7,492 nucleotides of DNA, taken from positions 1-7,492 of the forward strand of contig JAEZYN010000142.1 of assembly GCA_023419095.1 (NCBI GenBank), read 5' to 3'. The stretch is from Bacteroidota bacterium. Lineage in GTDB: Bacteria; Bacteroidota; Bacteroidia; Flavobacteriales; Weeksellaceae. The translations under genes and the position numbers were made by a program. Position 1 is the first letter of the stretch, and every line of letters starts with the position of its first letter. Positions 1 through 5,806 of this stretch are shown here, one piece after another. The notes under the pieces are model-generated. The model was not told where the DNA came from. It searched no databases and saw nothing but the letters and a program-made list of their open reading frames with translations.

Positions 1-1811
1 GTCTGACGGTCTTTGTTGATGAGCGACTGGCGGAATGTGTTGAAAAGTGAAAGTTGCTCGCCCGAAAGCGAATTTTGGTATTGCTGATCGTTTAAAATGA
101 TGGACGCAAATTCATCGGATGAAATGATATCATTATTAAAATCATCGACCAGTGCGGGTGAATAATCATCAAAAACCGCATTTCTCACACCCTCATCACT
201 CGGAAAAAAGTCGTAGTAGCGATCCTTGTTACGGGTTAAACTGAGCTGCGTGTTGAATAACGACAGGCGGTGCGTCACGACGTCATTTACATTTGCGAAA
301 TAATTCAGTCCCGCATTAAAACCGATGCGGCCCAGACCAATATTGTTCTGCACAGATGCACCTAAAACAATGGAACTGGCAGGCGAGAAGCGTTTTGGGA
401 TCAACTTCCATGTTTTAAACGGCAACAGCAAACGCGGAAAATTAAGCGAGCCCTGAGCGGAAATTTCGTATGCGAGCACACGTTTATCAGGATTCTTCGT
501 GTTTTCAATCGATCCGAAAATGCCGGAAACGCTGGTCACAAGGTTCTCAGCGCCGCCAAAAACATTACGCGTTGTGAGATCTACGGAAGGTGAAATACCA
601 AAGTTCAGGATCTGGGAATAGTTGAGATCGGTCGCAATCCGCAGGTCATACTTTGGCAACGGCGCCAGGTAATAGCTTACATCTAAAATGCTGTCATTGT
701 CTTTGCGGATAATTTCGTCGTATTTCAGCATACTGAAGTTATTCGTTGAGGCGATGTTGCGTTTGGTGAGATCGAGGTTGCGCTGCTGATAGAGGTCGCC
801 TTTTTTAAGAATAATTGGTCGCCAGAGTGCGATAGTTTTGTACTGATCATCAAGTTTATAAAAATTAATGCCCAGCAGCGAGTCTTTTACGGTATCAACA
901 CTGTCTGAAAGTTTTTCGAGGTAATGCACTTTGATGTCGCCAATGGTGGTTTGCCGGTAGGGCGTATCCAGTGAATCGCGGTGAATATCCATTGTCAGCG
1001 GTACCTGTTTGCGGCTTTGCAGTGTATCTGCGGTAAAGTAAATTTCCTCATTCGAATTGTTGAAACGGTAGTAGCCACGATCTTTCATCAGATCATTGAT
1101 GCGTTTCACCTCTTTTTCCAAAACATTCTGATCCAGAACATTTTTTCCCATGACCAGACTTTTGGTAAGATCTTCTTCATATATGGAGCGAATACCCGCG
1201 TCCGGAATATTGTAATAATAATCGCTGATGATGGTAGGATCGCGATGCGTGATGAGATAGTTTGCCTGCGCTCTTTTGCCCGCCGAATCAAGATCGTGAC
1301 TAAATTTCACATCTGCATCCCAGTAGCCGCGATAGACAAAGTATTTACGGATCGAATTGCCGCTGGTTTCCGTTTTACCCTGATCCAAAATCACCGGCGG
1401 CTGACCGATATTGTGCATGAATCGTTCATAGAAAAGACTCTTGCCCACGTACTCGGGATGGTTATATTTAATGAAAAGCGAATCGCGGAGCTTTTGGTCA
1501 CGGATCTCAGAAGGGTAGGTCATGTACTCATTCAGGATCGAGTCATATTTAGGATTTGTGGCATTGTACATCCACAGACCCACCGGAAAAAGAAAGAGCT
1601 GTTTTTTGTTAGGCTTCTGGCTTACATAGTTGGGCACATCATCGGCAAAAAGTTTTCCGTCTTCATAACGGAATTTATTTTTGGTCAGCAGATATTCACC
1701 TTCGGGAACTTTGCGGGTGGTGCTGCAGGCGTACAACAGCGAGACGGCAATTGCAAAAATGAAAAATATATGATACTTTTGAAAATATTTTGACAGATGC
1801 TTACCGCTCAT
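1..1811 (-). CDS. tamL: TamL, Omp85/BamA-family outer-membrane lipoprotein (3' end beyond window)
   Basis: Incomplete at its C-terminus: 603 codons are visible and the frame stays open to the left edge. TamL is the Bacteroidota lipoprotein counterpart of TamA, working with the periplasm-spanning TamB in outer-membrane biogenesis. The only plausible start is the ATG at 1811-1809; it gives a basic N-terminus, a hydrophobic stretch (about residues 14-28) and a lipobox LLYAC with Cys29 as the lipidated residue, followed by STTRKVPEGEYLLTKN, typical of TamL. The family hallmark QKPNKK followed by LFPVGLWMYN is at about residues 65-81. POTRA-like sequence fills roughly residues 40-380, and barrel strands begin near residue 385, with the Omp85 stretch TRNVFGGAENL at about 413-423. 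The acidic, poorly conserved segment near residues 530-590 is probably a long surface loop. Its start overlaps the divergent methyltransferase gene by 15 bases. In related genomes tamB commonly follows; that is inference here because the region is outside the window. Confidence 0.93.
   Translation of the reverse strand, partial: MSGKHLSKYFQKYHIFFIFAIAVSLLYACSTTRKVPEGEYLLTKNKFRYEDGKLFADDVPNYVSQKPNKKQLFLFPVGLWMYNATNPKYDSILNEYMTYPSEIRDQKLRDSLFIKYNHPEYVGKSLFYERFMHNIGQPPVILDQGKTETSGNSIRKYFVYRGYWDADVKFSHDLDSAGKRAQANYLITHRDPTIISDYYYNIPDAGIRSIYEEDLTKSLVMGKNVLDQNVLEKEVKRINDLMKDRGYYRFNNSNEEIYFTADTLQSRKQVPLTMDIHRDSLDTPYRQTTIGDIKVHYLEKLSDSVDTVKDSLLGINFYKLDDQYKTIALWRPIILKKGDLYQQRNLDLTKRNIASTNNFSMLKYDEIIRKDNDSILDVSYYLAPLPKYDLRIATDLNYSQILNFGISPSVDLTTRNVFGGAENLVTSVSGIFGSIENTKNPDKRVLAYEISAQGSLNFPRLLLPFKTWKLIPKRFSPASSIVLGASVQNNIGLGRIGFNAGLNYFANVNDVVTHRLSLFNTQLSLTRNKDRYYDFFPSDEGVRNAVFDDYSPALVDDFNNDIISSDEFASIILNDQQYQNSLSGEQLSLFNTFRQSLINKDRQ
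1751..1781 (+). promoter_or_regulatory. Candidate methyltransferase promoter inside tamL
   Basis: TTG at 1751-1753 and TACTTTTG at 1774-1781 are separated by 20 bases, a good match to the Bacteroidota TTG / TAnnTTTG promoter layout. RNA would begin near 1788, leaving a very short leader of about 9 bases before the ATG at 1797. The element lies in the part of tamL that encodes the lipoprotein signal peptide. Confidence 0.6.
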
Positions 1812-2525
1812 ACATTAAAGATTTTACAGTCCCTGGACAGGAAAAAGTTCAGACAAAAATACAATTTGTTTTTGGTTGAGGGTAACAAAACCATCAAAGA
1901 AATCCCCGGCTCGCGATACAACATAAAGCAGTTGTTTTCGGTAAATCCGGAAGAACTGAAAGTTGCCGGCGCGGAAGCTGTAGCTGTTTCTGAAACGGAA
2001 CTTCGCCGCATCAGTTTTCTGCAGAATCCCAAAGATTCTGTGGCTGTCTGCGAAGTCATTGAGCCAAAAATGTTGACTGATGTACCGGTACAGCTGGTTT
2101 TAGACGGCATTCAAGATCCGGGAAATTTAGGCACCATTATCCGTCTTGCAGACTGGTTCGGTATCGAACAGGTTATCTGCAGCGAAGACACTGCAGATTA
2201 TTACAATCCCAAAGTGATCCAGGCAAGTATGGGCTCGTTTTTGCGTGTAAACATCATTTATACCGACCTTCACACGTATTTTGCATCTTCAGACCGGAAA
2301 GTGATCGGCACTGATATGGATGGAGAAAATATGTACGGATTCGCGTTTCCCGAGGAATTCGATCTGGTTTTAGGAAATGAGGGAAATGGTATCCGGCCGG
2401 AAACGGAAGCCATTTTAACGTATAAAATTACCATCCCACGTGCCGGAAAATCCCGCGCCACTGAAAGTCTGAACGTTTCCATGGCAGCCGGAATCATTCT
2501 GGGACAGATATATTCAAAGGCATAA
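1797..2525 (+). CDS. TrmH/SpoU-family RNA 2'-O-ribose methyltransferase
   Basis: Complete at 242 residues, a normal length for the family. It should transfer a methyl group from S-adenosylmethionine to a ribose 2'-OH of rRNA or tRNA; the target nucleotide cannot be told from sequence. An N-terminal RNA-substrate-binding domain covers about residues 15-88 (KYNLFLVEGNKTI is typical of the family's opening strand). The SPOUT catalytic domain with its trefoil knot covers about 97-240: motif 1 is LDGIQDPGNLGTIIRLADW (102-120, with Asn110 and Arg116), motif 2 is LVLGNEGNGI (190-199, with Asn194 and Glu195), and motif 3 is ESLNVSMAAGI (223-233). The start at 1797 fits the conserved N-terminus MLTAHTLKILQSL, although it lies inside the 5' end of the divergent tamL gene. 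It ends just before a terminator that serves mainly the opposite strand. The rlmB, trmH or other specific name is not justified. Confidence 0.93.
   Translation: MLTAHTLKILQSLDRKKFRQKYNLFLVEGNKTIKEIPGSRYNIKQLFSVNPEELKVAGAEAVAVSETELRRISFLQNPKDSVAVCEVIEPKMLTDVPVQLVLDGIQDPGNLGTIIRLADWFGIEQVICSEDTADYYNPKVIQASMGSFLRVNIIYTDLHTYFASSDRKVIGTDMDGENMYGFAFPEEFDLVLGNEGNGIRPETEAILTYKITIPRAGKSRATESLNVSMAAGIILGQIYSKA
1854..1889 (-). promoter_or_regulatory. Candidate tamL promoter inside the methyltransferase gene
   Basis: Read on the minus strand, TATTTTTG (1861-1854) matches the Bacteroidota -7 consensus TAnnTTTG, and a TTTG (1889-1886) lies 24 bases upstream as a possible -33 element, slightly longer than the usual spacing of about 17-23. 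It would start RNA near 1847, giving a leader of about 36 bases before the tamL ATG. It lies wholly within codons of the divergent gene. This is a motif match only. Confidence 0.5.
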
Positions 2526-2547
2526 AAAAAAACCGCAAATGCGGTTT
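2524..2547 (-). terminator. Intrinsic terminator of the minus-strand run
   Basis: On the minus strand a 7-bp stem AAACCGC/GCGGTTT (arms 2547-2541 and 2536-2530) with a 4-base loop runs directly into an uninterrupted T tract (2532-2524). It begins 3 bases after the stop codon of the gene ending at 2551. On the plus strand the tail is only TTTAGGTTATAT, so it would be a weaker stop for the methyltransferase; the T tract also takes in that gene's stop codon. Confidence 0.85.
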
Positions 2548-2550
2548 AGG

Positions 2551-3048
2551 TTATATAAGTTGCTGCATACTTGAAGTTGTGCGGCTTCGCTGATAATCTT
2601 CAAGCCGTTCGCGCACCATTTTCAACACCACAGGCGCCACATAAATCAGCGCGAGACCGATCGCTTTCTTTTTCCAACTGGTGTTGCTCAAATTTTTTCG
2701 GGCGTAATTACCGATATAACTTACAGCTCCCAATTTTAAAGCGTTTTCAGCCATCGCTACGGTAGCGGGATTTGCCGCAAAATTCCGCACTGTGTTTTTA
2801 TGTAGTATGGAATCTTTAAGGTTTTCAGCAAATTCTTTCACAATTCCGCTGCCGTCAAACTTCAGCTCTGTTCCGCCGCCTGCTTTTGGTTCCTCTTTAA
2901 GGAACCGGTCTGTAAAGCCGTTGGTGAAAGCACTTAAGCTCTGTTTCGTATTATCAAATGTCAAAAGGTCTTCGAGTCCGGAAACCTCTTTTTTCAGAAG
3001 TTCTTTCTTACGCTTCAATTCTTCTAAATTATTGTATTTAGTTTCCAT
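2551..3048 (-). CDS. Unrecognised protein with N-terminal coiled coil and one hydrophobic segment
   Basis: 165 residues; I do not recognise a named family. Residues 5-30 are rich in Lys, Glu and Leu (NLEELKRKKELLKKEV) and should form an amphipathic helix or coiled coil. Residues 31-125 look mostly helical and soluble, with a Gly-rich stretch near 57-69. A hydrophobic segment at about 127-145 (KAIGLALIYVAPVVLKMV), preceded by three lysines, is a possible membrane anchor, followed by a short basic tail. It starts 4 bases after the stop of the holin-like gene, so the two are almost certainly co-transcribed and probably act together at the membrane. The order resembles the E. coli yqjD-yqjE-yqjK cluster, whose last member is also a small helical protein, but no sequence relationship is claimed. 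It is real rather than spurious: clean start, tight operon spacing and terminator right after the stop. Confidence 0.85.
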   Translation of the reverse strand: METKYNNLEELKRKKELLKKEVSGLEDLLTFDNTKQSLSAFTNGFTDRFLKEEPKAGGGTELKFDGSGIVKEFAENLKDSILHKNTVRNFAANPATVAMAENALKLGAVSYIGNYARKNLSNTSWKKKAIGLALIYVAPVVLKMVRERLEDYQRSRTTSSMQQLI

Positions 3049-3052
3049 AGCA

Positions 3053-3361
3053 TTAGCTGTTAAATGATTTTATTATTTTATTAGCCACAGAGGCTTTTAT
3101 GGCATTTCGCGCAGCGAAAATTATTATGATTAGCAGAAGATAAATGCCGGCAAGAATAAGGAATCCGTAACCATAATTATCAACCCACGTTCCGATCAGA
3201 AAGCCGAGGCCGATATTCAGCAGAATAATAAAAAAGAGAGCAGCAATGGCAGCCAGCGAAAGATAGGTAACCGTACCTGCAGTGACCGAGGATTTTTCGG
3301 TCGCCTCCATTTTGAGAAGCATGAGCCTCTTTGAGGCGTATTCTTTTACGAGGTCAAGCAT
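3053..3361 (-). CDS. Holin-superfamily (YqjE/DUF1469-like) inner-membrane protein
   Basis: 102 residues. An amphipathic N-terminal helix of about 25 residues (LVKEYASKRLMLLKMEATEK) precedes two membrane segments, about residues 31-58 and 65-84, separated by a short turn (DNYGYG), and a basic tail ASVANKIIKSF. This architecture is that of the phage-holin-related YqjE/DUF1469 family, widespread in bacterial chromosomes and not evidence of a prophage; its biochemical role is not established, though relatives lie in stress-associated membrane clusters. It sits between the YtxH gene (79 bases upstream, with a terminator in the gap) and the coiled-coil protein gene (4 bases downstream). The ATG at 3361-3359 is the natural start. 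No clear -7 element was found in its short leader. Confidence 0.85.
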   Translation of the reverse strand: MLDLVKEYASKRLMLLKMEATEKSSVTAGTVTYLSLAAIAALFFIILLNIGLGFLIGTWVDNYGYGFLILAGIYLLLIIIIFAARNAIKASVANKIIKSFNS

Positions 3362-3381
3362 AGTATTTATATTTAAAGTTA

Positions 3382-3413
3382 CAAAAAAGGAACTTCAAAA
3401 ATTTAAAGTTCCT
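3382..3413 (-). terminator. Intrinsic terminator between the YtxH and holin-like genes
   Basis: On the minus strand AGGAACTT (3413-3406) pairs with AAGTTCCT (3395-3388) around a 10-base AT-rich loop, then continues into six Ts (3388-3383). It lies 28 bases past the YtxH stop codon and about 20 bases before the start of the holin-like gene in the same direction, so it should end or reduce transcription within the cluster. Confidence 0.75.
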
Positions 3414-3440
3414 GTTACTTTTTGAATTAGTGCATTCTAA

Positions 3441-3824
3441 TTAAGATTTCATGCCGTCTAATTCATTTTCCACATCTTTCACCACTTCGGTCGTAGTGGC
3501 GATTGCCTGATCTTTATAACGGTCATAGCCTTCTTTCACGGATGAAACTACCTTATCAGCTGTTTCTTTTACTTGTGTAGTAATGTTTCCATACTGATCA
3601 CGCACTTTGCCCGACACATCCTGAAACTGCTCCTTGGCTTTTTCAGTAACTCTGCCATATTGGTCTACAGCTACATCTTTCAGCTCGTTCGCTTTCTCCT
3701 TTACCTTTCTTCTCGTTTCCTTGCCTTCTTCCGGCGCGTATAGCATCCCAAGAACAATACCTGCGGCAGCACCTGCAAGTAAACCGGCTAAAACTCCTGC
3801 TGAATTATTACCTTTTTTAGACAT
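3441..3824 (-). CDS. YtxH-domain membrane-anchored helical protein
   Basis: 127 residues. A short polar N-terminus (MSKKGNNS) leads into a Gly/Ala-rich membrane segment (about 9-29, GVLAGLLAGAAAGIVLGMLY) and the YtxH signature APEEGKETRRKVKEK (30-44). From residue 41 to 106 the chain is six consecutive 11-residue repeats with an acidic residue at position 3 of each, giving a long amphipathic helix like those of LEA group 3 and related stress proteins; this part should lie in the cytoplasm along or near the membrane. YtxH proteins are linked to general stress responses, for example in Bacillus; the molecular function is unknown. It is the first of three small membrane-associated genes on this strand and has its own terminator 28 bases downstream. 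The 100 bases upstream, to the cmk stop, are very AT-rich and should hold a promoter, but I found no TAnnTTTG match there. Confidence 0.9.
   Translation of the reverse strand: MSKKGNNSAGVLAGLLAGAAAGIVLGMLYAPEEGKETRRKVKEKANELKDVAVDQYGRVTEKAKEQFQDVSGKVRDQYGNITTQVKETADKVVSSVKEGYDRYKDQAIATTTEVVKDVENELDGMKS
3507..3704 (-). repeat. Six tandem 11-residue (33-base) repeats within the YtxH protein
   Basis: Residues 41-106 divide without gaps into VKEKANELKDV, AVDQYGRVTEK, AKEQFQDVSGK, VRDQYGNITTQ, VKETADKVVSS and VKEGYDRYKDQ. Val or Ala opens each unit, Asp or Glu is always third, and an aromatic residue or Ala is always fifth. Units 2 and 4 (both with DQYG) are the most alike, 22 residues apart. The repeat is clear in protein and not perfect in DNA. 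Confidence 0.85.
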
Positions 3825-3924
3825 TTTAATAATTTTTAATAGTTAATAATTAATGTTTTGACTTATTTGAATCATTCGGGTACAATTAATATACCAATTG
3901 AAAACATGCCTTCTTAAAAAAATG

Positions 3925-4599
3925 TTAAAAAAGTGTGATTTTACTCAATATTGCATCAATTGTTTCGGCTTTCGTCATATTTGAGTTATCAATTAAAATT
4001 GCGTCCTCAGCCTTTCTCAGCGGTGCGATCTCGCGTTCGCTGTCAATCCGGTCACGTGACGTCAGGTTGTTGCGTACTTCTTCCTCTGACATTCTAACGC
4101 CCATGTTCTGAAGTTCAAGAAAACGTCGTTTTGTCCGTTCCTCGATGCTGGCCGTCAGAAAAAATTTATAATCTGCATCGGGCAAAACCACTGTTCCGAT
4201 ATCCCGTCCGTCCAAAATCACACCACCATGTGCCGCAATCGCGCGCTGCGTGTCGAGCAGGAAAGCACGAACCTCCTTCTGACAGGCAATCTCACTGACC
4301 TTATCTGAAACCTCCTTTGTGCGGATCGGCTGCGAAATGTCTTCACCATCTAAAAATAATGTGAGTACATCACCTGTCTTCCTGAATTCTAAACTTATAC
4401 CTTTCAGTTCTGAAAAAAGCTGTTCAAAAATAATTTTACCTTCAGCATCAGTGCAGCATTTTAAAGCAAAATAAGTTACCCCACGGTAGAGCGCACCTGT
4501 ATCCATATGGATCAGACCGAGCCGCTGTGCTAAAATTTTTGAAATCGAACTTTTACCGGTGGAGGAGTAGCCATCGATTGCTATGACAGGTTTTCTCAT
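3925..4599 (-). CDS. cmk: Cytidylate kinase, (d)CMP kinase
   Basis: 224 residues, full length for bacterial CMP kinases. It phosphorylates CMP and dCMP with ATP to the diphosphates, for RNA, DNA and CDP-lipid precursor synthesis, in the cytoplasm. The P-loop GYSSTGKSS is at 10-18 (Lys16), DTGALYRG at 33-40, the CMP-binding region IRTKEVSDKVS at 92-102, the hallmark LDGRDIGTVV at 129-138 (Arg132, Asp133), the lid arginines in ERTKRRF at 154-160, and the C-terminal SRDRIDSERE plus APLRKAEDA at 181-200. All expected residues are present. The start ATG at 4599 places the P-loop at the usual distance from the N-terminus. It lies 70 bases downstream of porQ on the same strand, a pairing familiar in Bacteroidota, and is probably co-transcribed with it; the 70-base gap holds no hairpin or -7 element that I can see. 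Confidence 0.97.
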   Translation of the reverse strand: MRKPVIAIDGYSSTGKSSISKILAQRLGLIHMDTGALYRGVTYFALKCCTDAEGKIIFEQLFSELKGISLEFRKTGDVLTLFLDGEDISQPIRTKEVSDKVSEIACQKEVRAFLLDTQRAIAAHGGVILDGRDIGTVVLPDADYKFFLTASIEERTKRRFLELQNMGVRMSEEEVRNNLTSRDRIDSEREIAPLRKAEDAILIDNSNMTKAETIDAILSKITLF

Positions 4600-4669
4600 A
4601 GCACAAATTTCATCTTTTTTTTTGAATTTTCCGCGGGTGAACAGCTGACTTTAGGTATAATAAAATTTA

Positions 4670-5668
4670 TCAGCGCCGGTTACCTGATACTTCGATTAGG
4701 TCCAGCGTAAGTCCGAACATGTTTGTATTTGATGAATTGTGATAACGAACATGCGCATAATCAAAACGGAACGAAGAGATTTTAATACCAAAACCCGCAC
4801 TAAGACCCGCGAAACTGCGCTGATCCAAAACCGCAAGTTCATTTCCGCGCCGGACATTGTAGCCAAGTCTGATATTAAAAGCCTGTTGCGGGAAAAGTTC
4901 AGCACCGAGCGAGAAATGATCTGCAAATTTGCGCTGCCAACTTATAGGCTGTCCGTTGTTATTATAATCCTGCGAGATATTAAACTGCTGAAGATCGTGC
5001 GCCGTGACGGTGAATGCAAGCGGGAATTCATCCAGGATTTTTGTATAACCTAAATCTACCCTGAACGCAACATTTTCACGCAGCCCATTAAAAGTTTTAA
5101 ACTGGTAGCCAAAATTCCGGAAAACCAGCGCAATGGTCTCATTACTTTGGCGGTTATGGTAAGTTACACCCGCATTACCTACAATTGCCATGGAGGTGTA
5201 CGTATCAATTTTTGACGTCACGAAATTCGCACTGCCGCCGATGGTCCAGTCTTCATCAAACTGATAGGCATAGCCGACGCCTACCAAAGCATCCATTGCC
5301 CCAAATTCGCCATCGATATTTGCGCTTTCATCCGTTCTCGGCATTCGCCCATAATCCATATATCTGGCGTTGAAAGAAATCAGGTGCGCTTCCTGCAAGT
5401 CACGGACATAGGTGAAGGTTCCATATTTTGAATCCGCAAGATATGAGGAATAGTTTACAGCCAACATTTCATCCTGCTCAATGTTCATCACCGCGGGATT
5501 GACTCCTGCAAAACTCACGTCATAGTCGCGTACCGACACGGCGTCACCACCCAGCGCTGCCTGACGCGCCGAAAACGGCAGGTTGAGAAACGGATACACC
5601 CGCGTCCCTTCCTGAGCGAAAAAAAGTGTAGAACACAGCAGAGCGGAATATGCAAAGAGTTTTTTCAA
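4670..5668 (-). CDS. porQ: Type IX secretion system protein PorQ
   Basis: 332 residues, a typical length. PorQ is an outer-membrane beta-barrel of the FadL/PorV-like group; in Porphyromonas it holds PorZ at the cell surface as part of the type IX attachment machinery that processes secreted cargo and links it to the surface. A signal peptide occupies residues 1-18, with likely cleavage at FFA|QEG. The early segment VYPFLNLPFSARQAALGG (24-41), followed by NPAVMN (57-62), is characteristic of PorQ/PorV relatives. The rest alternates in beta-strand fashion to the C-terminal strands (SSFRFDYAHVRYHN, then MFGLTLDLIEV). The start is TTG (5668-5666): no ATG or GTG lies between the in-frame stop at 5725-5723 and that codon, and the next Met, residue 61, would remove the signal peptide. 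A -7 element lies 17 bases upstream. cmk follows on the same strand and pyrH diverges upstream. Expect the other T9SS genes elsewhere in the genome. Confidence 0.93.
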   Translation of the reverse strand: MKKLFAYSALLCSTLFFAQEGTRVYPFLNLPFSARQAALGGDAVSVRDYDVSFAGVNPAVMNIEQDEMLAVNYSSYLADSKYGTFTYVRDLQEAHLISFNARYMDYGRMPRTDESANIDGEFGAMDALVGVGYAYQFDEDWTIGGSANFVTSKIDTYTSMAIVGNAGVTYHNRQSNETIALVFRNFGYQFKTFNGLRENVAFRVDLGYTKILDEFPLAFTVTAHDLQQFNISQDYNNNGQPISWQRKFADHFSLGAELFPQQAFNIRLGYNVRRGNELAVLDQRSFAGLSAGFGIKISSFRFDYAHVRYHNSSNTNMFGLTLDLIEVSGNRR

Positions 5669-5685
5669 ATGATGATCTGTGTTTG

Positions 5686-5693
5686 CAAAAGTA
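5686..5693 (-). promoter_or_regulatory. Candidate porQ promoter -7 element
   Basis: On the minus strand TACTTTTG (5693-5686) matches TAnnTTTG exactly. RNA would start near 5679 and the leader would be only about 11 bases to the TTG start. No TTG or TTTG -33 element is present at the expected distance; that stretch is A/T-rich. Confidence 0.55.
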
Positions 5694-5766
5694 ATTTTTT
5701 TAGAAAAATTTGGATGAAATTTTTAGTCTAAATTTAAATGTATTAACGGAATTATTCGCGTTTCCT

Positions 5767-5774
5767 TATATTTG
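5767..5774 (+). promoter_or_regulatory. Candidate pyrH-frr promoter -7 element
   Basis: TATATTTG (5767-5774) matches TAnnTTTG exactly. RNA would start near 5781, leaving a leader of about 26 bases before the pyrH ATG. The -33 position holds only a degenerate TTAACGG (from 5743). The leader is A-rich just before the ATG (taataa), as is usual for this phylum, with no Shine-Dalgarno sequence. Confidence 0.6.
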
Positions 5775-5806
5775 CAGGGCAAAAATGCAGTTTTAAAAAC
5801 TAATAA

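Noticed and set aside
981..1793. A 270-residue open frame on the plus strand.
   Set aside because: It is antisense to tamL, which shows clear family motifs over the same bases. The translation has no recognisable motif and is rich in Ile, Phe and His as expected from complement codons.
3053..3361. Possible prophage remnant, because the protein resembles holins.
   Set aside because: No endolysin, integrase, structural genes or att-like repeats are nearby. YqjE/DUF1469-type proteins are ordinary chromosomal genes, and the surroundings are core genes.
3825..3924. A promoter for the YtxH gene in the 100-base AT-rich gap.
   Set aside because: One is expected here, but no TAnnTTTG or convincing -35/-10 pair was found, so no site is reported.
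3901..3925. A possible cmk terminator from AACAT/ATGTT flanking an A/T run.
   Set aside because: The stem is only 5 AT-rich pairs around a long loop; too weak to call.
4597..4613. A five-codon frame (MKFVL) on the minus strand whose TGA overlaps the cmk ATG, as in translational coupling.
   Set aside because: It is too short to distinguish from chance in an AT-rich gap, and has no conserved feature or initiation signal.
4739..5053. A 104-residue plus-strand open frame.
   Set aside because: It lies antisense within porQ, has no family features, and has no promoter or operon partner.
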